A program made the position numbers and the translations under genes. From contig JAUXPP010000142.1 in the NCBI GenBank assembly GCA_030683705.1, forward strand, positions 1 through 64,000: 64,000 nucleotides of DNA, given 5' to 3'. Below are positions 35,223-44,788 of this stretch, in pieces. The DNA is from Polaromonas sp. (GTDB lineage: Bacteria; Pseudomonadota; Gammaproteobacteria; Burkholderiales; Burkholderiaceae_C). The notes under the pieces are model-generated. The model did not search any database. It saw only the letters and a list, made by a program, of their open reading frames with translations, and had not been told where the DNA came from. How positions within the stretch are numbered: position 1 is the stretch's first letter; the number at the start of each line of letters is the position of its first letter.

Positions 35223-37174
35223 GTATCGCTGCCCCCACCTCCCCCGCCACCATGCCGCGCATCGTCCTGGTCGGCAACCCGAACTGCGGCAAGACCGCGC
35301 TGTTCAACCTGCTCACCGGCGCACGCCAGAAGGTCGCCAACTATGCCGGCGTGACGGTCGAACGCAAGGAAGGCCGCACCCGCCTGCCCGACGGCCGCGA
35401 ACTGGCCGTGATGGACCTGCCGGGCGCCTACAGCCTGAACCCGGCAACCGCCGACGAAACCGTCACCCACGACGTGCTCATGGGCCTGCGCGCGGGCGAG
35501 GAGCGCCCCGACGGCATCATCGCGGTGGTCGACGCGACCAATTTGCGCATGAATTTGCGCCTGGTGCTGCAGCTGCGTGCGCTGGGCCGGCCCCTGGTGC
35601 TGGCGCTCAACATGATGGACGTCGCGCGTGCGCGCGGCCTGCAGATCGACATCAACCGGCTGTCGGCCGAGCTCGGCATGCCGGTGATAGCCACCGTGGC
35701 GGTGCACAACCCCTGGTTCGCCGCCTGGCGCGGCAAGGGCGCGGGCAGCGGCCGTGAGGCGCTGCTGCAGGCGGCGCAGCAGGCCTTTTACGGCGCCGAT
35801 CACCAGCCTTTTGTGCCGCCAGTGCCCGTCCCGCAAGCGCAAGCAGCTATCAATTCAATAGCAACCGGCGCACCCGACATGGCCGCGCTGCAGACCCAGG
35901 TGCGCGCCATCCTGGCCGCGGCCGTGCCGAATGCGGGCCAGGTCCAGCGTTTCAACCACCGCGTCGATGCGCTGGTGATGCACCCGGTGGCCGGCCTGCT
36001 GCTGCTGGCCACCGTGCTGTTCCTGATCTTCCAGGCGGTGTTTGCCTGGGCCAATTTGCCGATGGACATCATCAAGGACGCGGTGGCCTGGACCGGCACC
36101 GCCATCAATGACAACCTGGCGCCCGGGCTGCTGCAAAGCCTGCTGGTCGACGGCATCGTGGCCGGCGTGGGCGGCGTGCTGGTGTTCCTGCCGCAGATCG
36201 TGATCCTGTTCTTCTTCATCCTGCTGCTGGAAGACTCGGGTTATTTGCCGCGCGCCGCCTTCCTGCTGGACAACGTCATGGGCAAGGTCGGCCTGTCGGG
36301 CCGCGCCTTCATCCCGCTGCTGTCGAGTTTTGCCTGCGCGATTCCCGGCATCATGGCGACCCGCACGATTCCGCACTGGCGCGACCGGCTGGCCACCATC
36401 ATGATCGCGCCGCTGATGACCTGTTCGGCCCGCCTGCCGCTGTATGCCTTGCTGATCGGCGCCTTCATCCCGGACCGCAGCGTCGGTGTCTTCAACCTGC
36501 AGGGCCTGACGCTGTTTGCGCTGTACCTGGCGGGCATTGTGTCGGCGATGGCGGTGGCCTGGGTGTTCAAGCGCAGCTGGTCGAAAAGCAGCTACCAGCC
36601 GTTGATGCTGGAGCTGCCGCCCTACCGCCTGCCGAACCTGCGCAACCTGCTGCTGGGCCTGTGGCAACGTGTGGAGATTTTCCTGCACCGCGTGGGCGGC
36701 ATCATTTTTGCGCTGATGGTGCTGCTGTGGTTTCTCTCGACCTTTCCCGGCCCGCCCGAGGGCACGCCAGGTCCGGCGATCCAGTACAGCTTCGCCGGCA
36801 TGATAGGCAAGGCGCTGGAAGTCGTGTTTGCCCCCATCGGTTTCAACTGGCAGATCTCGATCGCGCTGGTACCCGGCATGGCGGCGCGCGAAGTCGCGGT
36901 CGGCGCACTCGGCACGGTGTATGCGCTGTCGGCTGCCGGTGACGATACGGCGGTGGCCCTGACGCCGCTGATCGCGCAAAGCTGGTCGCTGGCGACCGCC
37001 TATTCGCTGCTGGCCTGGTATGTGTTTGCGCCGCAATGTATCTCGACGCTGGCCGTGGTCAAGCGCGAGACCAACTCCTGGCGCTACCCGCTGCTGATGG
37101 CCGGCTACCTGTTTGCGCTGGCCTATGCCGCATCGTTTGTCACCTACCGCGCCGTGCTGGCGCTGACGGCATGA
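35219..37174 (+). CDS. feoB: Ferrous iron transporter FeoB
   Basis: Inner-membrane Fe(II) transporter with an N-terminal G protein. G1 is GNPNCGKT, G3 DLPG, G4 NMMD (rather than NKxD), and the membrane part contains GVLVFLPQIVILFFFILLLEDSGYLPRAAF and the Gate motif around MTCSARLPLY. At 651 aa it is shorter than E. coli FeoB (about 770). Residues QAQAAINSIATG between the G domain and the membrane part are encoded by a copy of the dispersed palindromic element. Confidence 0.95.
   Translation: MSIAAPTSPATMPRIVLVGNPNCGKTALFNLLTGARQKVANYAGVTVERKEGRTRLPDGRELAVMDLPGAYSLNPATADETVTHDVLMGLRAGEERPDGIIAVVDATNLRMNLRLVLQLRALGRPLVLALNMMDVARARGLQIDINRLSAELGMPVIATVAVHNPWFAAWRGKGAGSGREALLQAAQQAFYGADHQPFVPPVPVPQAQAAINSIATGAPDMAALQTQVRAILAAAVPNAGQVQRFNHRVDALVMHPVAGLLLLATVLFLIFQAVFAWANLPMDIIKDAVAWTGTAINDNLAPGLLQSLLVDGIVAGVGGVLVFLPQIVILFFFILLLEDSGYLPRAAFLLDNVMGKVGLSGRAFIPLLSSFACAIPGIMATRTIPHWRDRLATIMIAPLMTCSARLPLYALLIGAFIPDRSVGVFNLQGLTLFALYLAGIVSAMAVAWVFKRSWSKSSYQPLMLELPPYRLPNLRNLLLGLWQRVEIFLHRVGGIIFALMVLLWFLSTFPGPPEGTPGPAIQYSFAGMIGKALEVVFAPIGFNWQISIALVPGMAAREVAVGALGTVYALSAAGDDTAVALTPLIAQSWSLATAYSLLAWYVFAPQCISTLAVVKRETNSWRYPLLMAGYLFALAYAASFVTYRAVLALTA
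35833..35864. repeat. Dispersed palindromic element, copy 6 (inside feoB)
   Basis: GCAAGCGCAAGCAGCTAT then CAATTCAATAGCA: near-perfect core hairpin, in frame in feoB at the linker between the two domains. Confidence 0.75.
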
Positions 37175-37437
37175 CGCCCGCCCCGCTCGAAGCGCTGCTG
37201 GTGTACGCCGTGGTGATGGGCTGCGCGCTGTACTGCCTGTGGGCCTTTCTGCCGGCGTCGCTCAAGCGCCGCGCGGCAAGCCGCCTGATGCGCCTGTCGC
37301 CGCGCCTCGCGGGTTCGCGCCGACTGCAGAACCTGGCGCGCGCGCCCGGCGGCTGCGGCTCGAGCTGCGACAACTGCGGCAGCCGTGCAGCGCCGCCGCG
37401 CGAACACCGGGTGCAGATGGTGCGCCGGCGGCCATAG
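37171..37437 (+). CDS. FeoB-associated Cys-rich membrane protein (DUF6587-like)
   Basis: 88-aa protein with one N-terminal helix (EALLVYAVVMGCALYCLWAFLPA), a basic segment and a CGSSCDNCG cysteine cluster. It overlaps the feoB stop and fills the slot of FeoC or Cys-rich Feo partners in other bacteria. A metal-sensing or scaffolding role is inference. Confidence 0.8.
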   Translation: MTPAPLEALLVYAVVMGCALYCLWAFLPASLKRRAASRLMRLSPRLAGSRRLQNLARAPGGCGSSCDNCGSRAAPPREHRVQMVRRRP

Positions 37438-37444
37438 TTCCATT

Positions 37445-37508
37445 TATCAGCCAGGTACGGCTTCAGCCCATATTCCACCTGCGTAAGCAGCTCTCTTTTT
37501 GATAGCAA
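37445..37508. repeat. Dispersed palindromic element, copy 7
   Basis: GGCTTCAGCCCATATT, CTGCGTAAGCAGCT and TTTGATAGCAAC: long form between the feo operon and the DUF4198 gene. Confidence 0.65.
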
Positions 37509-37545
37509 CTTTCATCCAGCTTTTTACCCAACGGAGACCTCTGCC

Positions 37546-38292
37546 ATGACCACCCGACTGCTTCCCTCCTTGCGCACCATCGCCCTCGTCTCCAGCCTGC
37601 TGATGCTGGGTACGGCCCAGGCCCACCATGTGTGGATAGAACAAAACGCCCAGGGCGCCCAGCTTTTCTTCGGCGAGTTCGGCCAGAACATGCGCGAGGT
37701 GTCGCCCGGCCTGCTCGACAAGTTCGGCGGCCCGGTGGCCCAGCGCATCTCGGCCACAGGCAGCGAGCCGCTGCAGGTCAGCAAGACCGCCACCGGCTTC
37801 GGCCTGTCGGCACGCGCCGGCAAGGGCGAGTCGCTGGTCGCGCAAGACCCGGCCTACCCCTCGTTTGAAATCAAGGGCGACAAACCCGGCCGCGGCATTT
37901 ATGTGCCGGCGGCCCGCCTGGTGAGCGGCCTGGGCAAGCAGGAACCGACGCTGACCCTGGACCTTGTGCCTACCGGCGTGTCCGGCAAGGACGGCGCCGA
38001 GTTCCAGGCCTTCTACAAGGGCCAGCCCCTGCCCAAGGCCAAGGTCGCGGTGATCACGCCGTCCGGCTGGGCGCAGGAACACCACACCGACGAGCAGGGC
38101 AAGATGAAGGCCTCCCTGCCCTGGAGCGGTACCTATGTGCTCGAAATGTCCCACACCGACCGCACACCCGGCGAGCGCGCCGGTGAAAAATACGAGCGCG
38201 CCAGCTACGTCACCTCGCTGACCATCCGCCAGCCCGGCGGCCTCAAAGCCCTGCCGGCACCGGCAGCAGCGGCACCCAGCAAGGCGAACTGA
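37546..38292 (+). CDS. DUF4198 periplasmic protein
   Basis: 248-aa exported protein with a signal peptide (cleavage after GTAQA), mature N-terminus HHVWIEQNAQGAQLFFGEF and an Ig-like/carboxypeptidase-regulatory C-terminal half (PLPKAKVAVITPSGW...TDEQGKMKASLPWSGTYVLEM). DUF4198 proteins accompany metal-uptake genes; the N-terminal histidines could bind metal. GGAG precedes the ATG. Confidence 0.82.
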   Translation: MTTRLLPSLRTIALVSSLLMLGTAQAHHVWIEQNAQGAQLFFGEFGQNMREVSPGLLDKFGGPVAQRISATGSEPLQVSKTATGFGLSARAGKGESLVAQDPAYPSFEIKGDKPGRGIYVPAARLVSGLGKQEPTLTLDLVPTGVSGKDGAEFQAFYKGQPLPKAKVAVITPSGWAQEHHTDEQGKMKASLPWSGTYVLEMSHTDRTPGERAGEKYERASYVTSLTIRQPGGLKALPAPAAAAPSKAN

Positions 38293-38424
38293 GCAGCGGC
38301 CGCCGCCTGCAGTCCTTGACGCCAAGCATCTTCCTCGCTGGAAGGGGCTTTTTTTCGCCCTGGCGCTTCGGGAAGGCAGGCCGGGGTGACCCCGCAAAAG
38401 CAAAGGATTTCAAACAAGTATTGC

Positions 38425-38450
38425 AAATGCGACAGATTCGCATTTATACT
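38425..38450 (+). promoter_or_regulatory. bfd promoter with perfect Fur-like dyad
   Basis: AAATGCGA-N5-TCGCATTT is a perfect 8-bp dyad overlapping TTGCAA-N18-TATACT (-10 at 38445-38450). This is the strongest Fur-type operator in the window. Confidence 0.75.
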
Positions 38451-38484
38451 TGAGACACCCAATCACCAACCAGCAAGCCACTCC

Positions 38485-38745
38485 ATGATTGTTTGTGTCT
38501 GCCGCAGAATCTCCGACCGCGAAATCGCCCGCCACGCCCGTGCCGGCCTGGGTTTCGACGAGATCCAGTTCGAACTGGGTGTCGCCACCCAGTGCGGCCA
38601 GTGTGAACGCTGTGCGCGCGACGTGGTCGCGCAATGCAGCGGCACCTGCCCCACCGCAAACATCCACCAGCGCGCCATTCACTCTCCGGAAGGCAGCCCA
38701 TGGAATCCTCCCTCACCTTGTTTGCAACTCTCGCCGGCAGCCTGA
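38485..38745 (+). CDS. bfd: Bacterioferritin-associated ferredoxin
   Basis: [2Fe-2S] protein that reduces the iron core of bacterioferritin to release Fe(II). The 86-aa protein has the four ligands C-x-C (MIVCVCRRISD) and C-x2-C (QCGQCERC) in Bfd order. The tail of about 25 residues beyond the usual end (SPEGSPWNPPSPCLQLSPAA) overlaps a separate small gene and may be non-conserved. Confidence 0.92.
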   Translation: MIVCVCRRISDREIARHARAGLGFDEIQFELGVATQCGQCERCARDVVAQCSGTCPTANIHQRAIHSPEGSPWNPPSPCLQLSPAA

Positions 38746-38786
38746 TCCTGGCGGTCGTCCCGCTCTGGTGGATCTTTCGCCCGTGA
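38700..38786 (+). CDS. 28-aa single-helix membrane peptide
   Basis: MESSLTLFATLAGSLILAVVPLWWIFRP: one hydrophobic helix with an aromatic C-terminal edge. GGAAGG lies seven bases before the ATG, and the gene overlaps the bfd tail in another frame. Too short for the ORF track. Located between bfd and tonB, so it may be a small accessory of the TonB/ExbBD complex; function not known. Confidence 0.6.
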   Translation: MESSLTLFATLAGSLILAVVPLWWIFRP

Positions 38787-38840
38787 TGCGCGCTGTGCGC
38801 GCAGCCCCGCAGGCCACCGCCTGCATCCACTAGACTTCCC

Positions 38841-39551
38841 ATGAACGCTCCCGCCATTCCGGGCTCCAACGCCCCTGCACTTCCGCTTGCTCCCGTGCGC
38901 TTGCCTATCAGCCGCAACATCGTCATCGCCGCCAGCGTGGTCATCTTCCACGTGGCGGTGCTGTGGGCCATGCAGAACGGCCTGCTGCGTCGCGCGGCCG
39001 AGGTGGTGGTGCCGGCAGAAATCCTGACCCGCATCATCGAAATCGAACCGCCCAAGGTGGCGCCGCCACCCCCACCGCCGCCGCCCAAACCGGCGCCCAA
39101 GGTGCCCAAGCCGCCGCCCATGCCGGTGGCCGTGCGCGAGCCGGTGCCGACACCGGCGCCGAATGCGCCGGTTGGCGTGGTCGAGCCGCAGCCGCCCGCG
39201 CCGCCGATGCCGGCCCCGCCGGCACCGGCACCCCCGGCCCCGCCCGCGCCAGCGCGCATGATTGAAGTGACCGAGGGTGAAACCCGCTATGTCAAGGCGC
39301 CTGAGCCGGTATGGCCCCGGGCCAGCCAGCGCAGCGGCGAATCCGGCAAGGTGGTGATCGCGGTGTATTACAACGCCGCCGGCCGTGCCGTGCGGGCCAG
39401 CGTTTTCCAGTCCAGCGGCTTCGAGCGGCTGGACCGCGCCGCCTACGAGGCGGTGATGGCCTCGCAGGTCACCCCGTTTCGCCGCGCAGGTACCGATGCC
39501 AACACCGAGTACCTGCTCAAGGCGCCGATCAATTTTCAATTTAGGGAGTAA
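38841..39551 (+). CDS. tonB: Energy transducer TonB
   Basis: Couples the proton-motive force to outer-membrane receptors. The 236-aa protein has one N-terminal helix (IVIAASVVIFHVAVLWAMQ, with the functional His), a long Pro-rich spacer and a C-terminal TonB domain (YVKAPEPVWPRASQRSGESGKVVIAVYYNAAGRA). Followed within three bases by exbB. Confidence 0.94.
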   Translation: MNAPAIPGSNAPALPLAPVRLPISRNIVIAASVVIFHVAVLWAMQNGLLRRAAEVVVPAEILTRIIEIEPPKVAPPPPPPPPKPAPKVPKPPPMPVAVREPVPTPAPNAPVGVVEPQPPAPPMPAPPAPAPPAPPAPARMIEVTEGETRYVKAPEPVWPRASQRSGESGKVVIAVYYNAAGRAVRASVFQSSGFERLDRAAYEAVMASQVTPFRRAGTDANTEYLLKAPINFQFRE

Positions 39552-39554
39552 ATC

Positions 39555-40271
<717 letters not shown>

Positions 40272-40296
40272 AACCGAAACTGAACGAGGACCCGCC

Positions 40297-40710
40297 ATGG
40301 CCTTTGGAACACAGGACGACACCGACGATGTCATGAACGAGATCAACATGACGCCCCTGGTGGACGTGATGCTGGTCTTGCTGATCATCTTCATCATCAC
40401 CGTGCCGGTGATGAAACACGCGGTCAACATCGACCTGCCGCGCGCCACCAACGAGGCGCAGGACAGCAAGCCCGAAACCGTGCGCCTGACGGTGGACGCT
40501 CAAGGGACCTACTACATCAACGAAGCACCGGTTGAGGACAAGGATCTCGCGCCGCGTTTCCAGGCCGCCGCGGCGCAGAACCCGCAGCCCGAACTGCACA
40601 TCCGCGGCGACAAGGCGGTGCGTTACGAACGCGTGGCCCAGGCCATGGCCGCGGCGCAGGTCTCCGGCCTGCGCAAGATCGGCTTCATCACCGAACCCGA
40701 CAAGCCCTGA
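40297..40710 (+). CDS. exbD: Biopolymer transport protein ExbD
   Basis: Proton-channel stator partner of TonB/ExbB. The 137-aa protein has INMTPLVDVMLVLLIIFIITVPV with the essential aspartate, then a periplasmic domain ending GLRKIGFITEPDKP. End of the tonB-exbB-exbD operon, followed by a terminator. Confidence 0.95.
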   Translation: MAFGTQDDTDDVMNEINMTPLVDVMLVLLIIFIITVPVMKHAVNIDLPRATNEAQDSKPETVRLTVDAQGTYYINEAPVEDKDLAPRFQAAAAQNPQPELHIRGDKAVRYERVAQAMAAAQVSGLRKIGFITEPDKP

Positions 40711-40731
40711 GGCATCGCCGCCCGCTCTGGC

Positions 40732-40765
40732 AACGCCCGGCGCCGCAAGGCGGCCGGGCGTTTTT
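40732..40765 (+). terminator. Terminator after exbD
   Basis: AACGCCCGGC and GCCGGGCGTT stem followed by TTT. Confidence 0.85.
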
Positions 40766-40825
40766 CTGACTGCCCCCGGCCAACCCACGGCGAGGAAAAA
40801 AATGCAAAAAACATCGGCGGGCATG

Positions 40826-40860
40826 TTGACTTTTAATTGCGAATCATTATCATTACGATA
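40826..40860 (+). promoter_or_regulatory. hemP promoter with Fur box
   Basis: TTGACT-N16-TATCAT promoter overlapped by GCGAATCATTATCATTACG, close to the Fur consensus GATAATGATAATCATTATC. Confidence 0.8.
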
Positions 40861-40883
40861 ACGACAGTCCACCAGGTAACACC

Positions 40884-41102
40884 ATGTCCCTTGCCCTTCA
40901 CCCCAGCACCCTGAGCCTGCCTTCCCGCGCCGCACGCCAGGCAGAAATGGCCCTGCCGGCTGCACCGGCGCGCACAGAGTCCGGCGGCGCCCTGGAAAGC
41001 ACCGAGATCCTGCGCGGACAAAAAGCCGTGGAGATCAAGCACAACGGCCTGACCTACCGCCTGCAGGCCACGCGCCTGGGCAAGCTGATCCTGACCAAAT
41101 AG
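40884..41102 (+). CDS. hemP: Haemin uptake protein HemP
   Basis: 72-aa protein with the HemP C-terminal core STEILRGQKAVEIKHNGLTYRLQATRLGKLILTK. Members of the family are needed for haem use and, in Burkholderia, bind regulatory DNA of haem-uptake genes; which activity applies here is open. No haem receptor gene is adjacent. Strong Fur-type promoter upstream. Confidence 0.9.
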   Translation: MSLALHPSTLSLPSRAARQAEMALPAAPARTESGGALESTEILRGQKAVEIKHNGLTYRLQATRLGKLILTK

Positions 41103-41131
41103 GCAGCGCGTCACACAGTTTCATCGTGGGG

Positions 41132-41169
41132 CGATCCGAGGCTTACCCAAGCCTCACAGATCGTTTTTT
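41132..41169 (+). terminator. Terminator after hemP
   Basis: CGATC/GATCG and inner GAGGCTT-ACCC-AAGCCTC arms followed by TTTTTT. Confidence 0.75.
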
Positions 41170-41231
41170 GCTAGCCAGACCTGCGCTTTCGGGCACAGGC
41201 AGTAGCCAGGCTTTTTTTCCACGCAGCATGC

Positions 41232-41257
41232 AAAAGCCGGCTCTCAGCCGGCTTTTT
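41232..41257 (-). terminator. Terminator after the GlcG-like gene
   Basis: AAAAGCCGGCT-CTC-AGCCGGCTTTTT stem, usable from either side; on the minus strand it lies downstream of the GlcG-like gene. Confidence 0.6.
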
Positions 41258-41283
41258 GCGTCAAATCGGGCGCTAGCCCTTGG

Positions 41284-41320
41284 TTGACAAGCGCAGGCAG
41301 CTATCGATTCGATAGCAAAA
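41284..41320. repeat. Dispersed palindromic element, copy 8
   Basis: TTGACAAGCGCAGGCAGCTAT then CGATTCGATAGCAAA: a near-perfect core palindrome directly downstream of the GlcG-like gene. Confidence 0.75.
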
Positions 41321-41333
41321 GCGCAACTGCGGC

Positions 41334-41741
41334 TTACAGGCCGATGGCCGCAATACCGGCACGCGCGATCTGCGCATCTTCGGTGGACTTCACGCCGCTG
41401 ACGCCGACGGCGCCCAGGCACTGGCCGTCCTTCATGATGGGCACACCGCCTTCGAGCAGGCCCTTGAGCTCGGGCGCGCTCAGGAAGGACACGCGGCCGC
41501 CGTTGATCATCTCTTCGTAGATGCGGCTTTCACGGCGTCCGAGGGCGGCCGTGTTGGCCTTGGCCGGGGCGATGTGCGCCGAGATCGGCGCCGCGCCGTC
41601 CAGCCGCTGCAAATGCAGCAGATGGCCGCCGTCATCGACCACGGCAATCGTCACCGCCCAGTTGTTCTTGAGCGCCTCGGCGGTCGCTGCGGCCGCGATG
41701 GCCTGCACGTCGGAAAATTCCAGTGTCGGTTTTGATTTCAT
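41334..41741 (-). CDS. GlcG/HbpS-family (DUF336) protein
   Basis: 135-aa single-domain protein of the GlcG/HbpS family: NNWAVTIAVVDDGGHLLHLQRLDGA and LEGGVPIMKDGQCLGAVGVSG are the family blocks. HbpS binds degraded haem, while GlcG-type members accompany glycolate, diol or aromatic pathways; the position beside hemP makes haem-related binding plausible but unproven. Start at MKSKPTLEF; the longer track start is unlikely. Confidence 0.85.
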   Translation of the reverse strand: MKSKPTLEFSDVQAIAAAATAEALKNNWAVTIAVVDDGGHLLHLQRLDGAAPISAHIAPAKANTAALGRRESRIYEEMINGGRVSFLSAPELKGLLEGGVPIMKDGQCLGAVGVSGVKSTEDAQIARAGIAAIGL

Positions 41742-41939
41742 GTCGGTCCCGGGAGTTTTTGTTGAGCAGCCGCCAAGCATACGCAAGTTTTATGCGCCTG
41801 CAGCGCGCCATTGCATGCATCGAAACCTGTAGAACCCTGACAAAAAGTAGGAAGTGTCTGGGGTTATTCCATTGAAATGAAGGCCCGCACCCTAAAATGA
41901 TCGTGCCTGCATATGCTGGCCTCTATGGAGAAGACTCTC

Positions 41940-42629
41940 ATGAATGACAATGTTCAAACCCTTGACCGCGGCTACGTGGGCTCTGCCGAGCAACGCAACC
42001 GGGTCTTGCGCAACACCTACTGGCTGCTGGCCCTGAGCATGCTGCCCACCGTGCTGGGCGCCTGGGTCGGCGTTGCCACGGGCATCACCGCCTCGCTGAC
42101 CGGCGGCCTGGGCCTGATCGTGTTCCTGGGCGGCGCCTTCGGTTTCCTCTACGCCATCGAGAAGACCAAAAATTCCGCCGCCGGCGTGCCGGTGCTGCTG
42201 GCCTTCACGTTCTTCATGGGCCTTATGCTCTCGCGCATGATCGGCATGATCCTGGGCTTTCGCAACGGCTCCGAACTGATCATGACTGCCATGGGCGGCA
42301 CGGCCGGCGTGTTTTTCGTGATGGCCTCGCTGGCCAGCGTGATCAAGCGTGACCTGTCGGGCATGGGCAAATGGCTGTTTGTCGGCGCCATGGTCGTGAT
42401 GGTGGGCGGCATCATCAATGTGTTTGTCGGCTCCACCGCCGGCATGCTGGCCCTGTCGGTCGCAGTGATCGGCATTTTCAGCGCCTACATGCTGTATGAC
42501 CTGAAGCAGATCCTGGACGGCGGCGAGACCAACTACATCAGCGCCACCATGCGCCTCTACCTGGACCTGTTCAACGTGTTCCAGGCCATGCTCGCCCTGC
42601 TGGGCATCATGGGCGGCGACCGCGAGTAG
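41940..42629 (+). CDS. yccA: Bax inhibitor-1/YccA family membrane protein
   Basis: 229-aa protein with seven hydrophobic helices and the family C-terminus (YMLYDLKQILDGGETNYISATMRLYLDLFNVFQAMLALLGIMGG), including the aspartates of the pH-sensing pair. E. coli YccA modulates the FtsH protease. GGAGAAG precedes the ATG at 41940. TAAAAT near 41893 may be its -10. A terminator follows. Confidence 0.92.
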   Translation: MNDNVQTLDRGYVGSAEQRNRVLRNTYWLLALSMLPTVLGAWVGVATGITASLTGGLGLIVFLGGAFGFLYAIEKTKNSAAGVPVLLAFTFFMGLMLSRMIGMILGFRNGSELIMTAMGGTAGVFFVMASLASVIKRDLSGMGKWLFVGAMVVMVGGIINVFVGSTAGMLALSVAVIGIFSAYMLYDLKQILDGGETNYISATMRLYLDLFNVFQAMLALLGIMGGDRE

Positions 42630-42647
42630 TCCGCTTCGCTCCGGATT

Positions 42648-42672
42648 AAAAAAAGGGCCTTCGGGCCCTTTT
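42648..42672. terminator. Terminator between yccA and rlmD
   Basis: AAAAGGGCC-TTC-GGGCCCTTTT with an A-run before and a T-run after, so it serves both convergent genes. Confidence 0.85.
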
Positions 42673-42694
42673 CCTTTTTTGATTGTTTTTCAGC

Positions 42695-44185
42695 TCAATC
42701 AAGGTTCAGGTCAAAAACCGCGATGGACTCGACGTGCGCCGTGTGCGGGAACATGTTGACCACGCCGGCCGCGCTGCAGCGGTAACCCGCGTCATTGACC
42801 AGCACACCGGCATCGCGTGCCAGCGTCGCCGGGTTGCAGCTCACATACACGATGCGCCGGGGCGGTGTCCAGTCACCGATCTGCAGGTTCTGCTGGCCGC
42901 CCGCGTCGTCGCAGGGCACGCCGGTGAGCGACTGCTGGTGCAGCGCCGCCAGCGCCTTGAACAGCTCGAACGCGCCCTCGCGCGGCGGATCGACCAGCCA
43001 CTTGTCGGCCGCGCCGTCCGCCACCAGCATGCCGGGGGTCATCTCGAACAGGTTGCGCGCTACGAATTTTGTAGCTGCCAACGCTTGTCCCACAGGCCTT
43101 GCCGCCTGATTCGATGCGTAATTTTCGCGCGAGCGGGCGACCAGGACCTCGCTGCCCTCTATGCCCAGTACCTCGCGCGCCTGGGTCGCCAGCGGCAGGG
43201 TGAAGTTGCCGAGGCCGCAGAACCAGTCGATCACGCGTTCAGCGCGCTGCACGTCGAGCAGGCGCAGCGCGCGCGATACCAGCACCTGGTTGATCTGCGG
43301 GTTGACCTGGGTGAAATCGGTCGGGCGAAAAGGCATGCTGATGCCGTAGGCCGGCAACGCATAGGCCAGTTGCTGCGCGGGATCACTCACCGCATCGAGC
43401 AAGGTCACGGTGTCGGGCCCGCCCGACTGCAGCCACCACTGCAGGCCGGGATGGGCCGCCGCAAAGGCGCGCAGCTTCGCGACATCACCCTCGGACAACG
43501 GCTCCATGTGGCGCAGCACCAAGGCCGTGATGGCGTCGCCGCAGGCCAGCTCGATCTGCGGCAGGGTTTCCTTGGCATCCATCGCGCCTATCAGCGCACG
43601 CAGCGGCAGCAGCAGCTCGCTCACGTGTTGCGGCAATACATGGCATTCACGGATGTCGGCGACATAGCCGCTTTTGCGCTCGTGAAAACCGACCAGCACC
43701 TCGCCTTTCTTGCGCACGAAGCGCACCGACAGGCGCGCGCGGTAGCGGTAGTTCCAGGCCGGGCCCTCGATAGGCCGCATGATGTTGCCGGCCTTGAGCT
43801 TGCCGAGGTGCCAGAGGTTGTCTTCCAGCACACGCTGCTTGACCGCCACCTGCGCGCCCACATGCAGGTGCTGCATCTTGCAGCCGCCGCAGGCGCCGGT
43901 GTGCAGGCCGAAATGCGGGCACTGCGGGCGCACGCGCTGCGAGGACTCGCGCAGCACCGCCATCAGCGTGGCCTTTTCAAACGTTGGCTTCTTGCGGTAG
44001 ACGCTGGCGCTGACGCGTTCAAACGGCAGCGCGCCGTCGATGAACACCACCTTGCCATCCTCACGGTGGGCGATGCCCTGGGCCTCGATGTCGAGCGACT
44101 CGACGTCGAGGATGTCGGGCGGGTAGTCCACCGGCGGCGTGGCAGGTGCGGGGTGTTTTGTTTTGTTCTGGTGTCGTCTGGCCAT
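42695..44185 (-). CDS. rlmD: 23S rRNA (uracil-1939-C5)-methyltransferase RlmD
   Basis: SAM-dependent tRNA/rRNA m5U methyltransferase of 496 aa. N-terminal TRAM-like domain, [4Fe-4S] ligands [18 protein letters not shown] motif [16 protein letters not shown], and catalytic [13 protein letters not shown]. Residues [19 protein letters not shown], after the motif [16 protein letters not shown], are encoded by a palindromic-element copy and look like an insertion in the Rossmann domain. Confidence 0.93.
   Translation of the reverse strand: MARRHQNKTKHPAPATPPVDYPPDILDVESLDIEAQGIAHREDGKVVFIDGALPFERVSASVYRKKPTFEKATLMAVLRESSQRVRPQCPHFGLHTGACGGCKMQHLHVGAQVAVKQRVLEDNLWHLGKLKAGNIMRPIEGPAWNYRYRARLSVRFVRKKGEVLVGFHERKSGYVADIRECHVLPQHVSELLLPLRALIGAMDAKETLPQIELACGDAITALVLRHMEPLSEGDVAKLRAFAAAHPGLQWWLQSGGPDTVTLLDAVSDPAQQLAYALPAYGISMPFRPTDFTQVNPQINQVLVSRALRLLDVQRAERVIDWFCGLGNFTLPLATQAREVLGIEGSEVLVARSRENYASNQAARPVGQALAATKFVARNLFEMTPGMLVADGAADKWLVDPPREGAFELFKALAALHQQSLTGVPCDDAGGQQNLQIGDWTPPRRIVYVSCNPATLARDAGVLVNDAGYRCSAAGVVNMFPHTAHVESIAVFDLNLD
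43059..43111. repeat. Dispersed palindromic element, copy 9 (inside rlmD)
   Basis: GCTACGAATTTTGTAGC hairpin, then TGCCAACGCTTGTCC and a degenerate GGC...GCC part; in frame in rlmD on the minus strand. Confidence 0.65.
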
Positions 44186-44249
44186 CCCCCATTGTCTCAG
44201 GCCGCGCTACCATTTCCGGGAGGCCGACGAAGCAACACAGGAGCAAACC

Positions 44250-44669
44250 ATGGAACTGCGCATCTGCATCGACGTGAACGACATGGAACGCGCCATTGCG
44301 TTCTACACCGAAGGACTGGGGCTGCGATGTGGCCGGCGCTTCCAGAGCAGCTTCACCGAAATCCTGGGCGCCAGCAGCCCCATCGATTTGTTGCTCAATG
44401 CGGCCGGCACCCGGCCCGTCACCGGCAGCGACACGCAACGCAGCTACCAGCGCCACTGGACGCCGGTGCATCTGGACTTTGTGGTGGACGACATCGACGC
44501 CGCGGTCACGCGCCTGGTGGAACACGGCGCTGTGCTCGAAATGCCGGTGAATCAGCGCGCCTGGGGCCGCATCGCCGGCCTGGCCGACCCCTTCGGCCAC
44601 GGCATCGACCTGCTGCAGTTCACCGGCCGCGGTTACGACGCGTTGTTGCAGCCGGCCGAGCCACTATGA
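44250..44669 (+). CDS. VOC-family (glyoxalase/bleomycin-resistance fold) protein
   Basis: 139-aa single VOC domain: MELRICIDVNDMERAIAFYTEGLGLR, HLDFVVDDIDAAVTRLVEHGA, DPFGHGIDLLQF. Substrate not predictable. AGGAG precedes the ATG. The stop codon lies inside a copy of the palindromic element. It sits between rlmD and nlpD, the place where rpoS occurs in many betaproteobacteria. Confidence 0.88.
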   Translation: MELRICIDVNDMERAIAFYTEGLGLRCGRRFQSSFTEILGASSPIDLLLNAAGTRPVTGSDTQRSYQRHWTPVHLDFVVDDIDAAVTRLVEHGAVLEMPVNQRAWGRIAGLADPFGHGIDLLQFTGRGYDALLQPAEPL

Positions 44670-44718
44670 AATTTATAGCTGCTCACGCTTGCCGGACAAG
44701 GGCTGGAGGCTGATTTAA
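44662..44718. repeat. Dispersed palindromic element, copy 10 (VOC stop)
   Basis: CTATGAAATTTATAGCTGC, CACGCTTGCCGGACAAG, GGCTGGAGGC and TGATTTAA: full-length form providing the stop of the VOC gene. Confidence 0.75.
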
Positions 44719-44742
44719 CCATCAACAGCTGCGGGGTAGCCA

Positions 44743-44775
44743 TGAAAAAAGGCCCTGCAATGAGGGCCTTTTTTT
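44743..44775. terminator. Bidirectional terminator between VOC and nlpD
   Basis: AAAAAAGGCCCT and AGGGCCTTTTTTT stem with A- and T-runs on the two sides. Confidence 0.85.
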
Positions 44776-44788
44776 CATCCGTACCGGC

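Noticed and set aside
41334-41741. Assigning the DUF336 protein a firm haem-binding function
   Set aside because: The family has several roles and no haem-ligand pattern can be proven by eye; only the neighbourhood suggests it.
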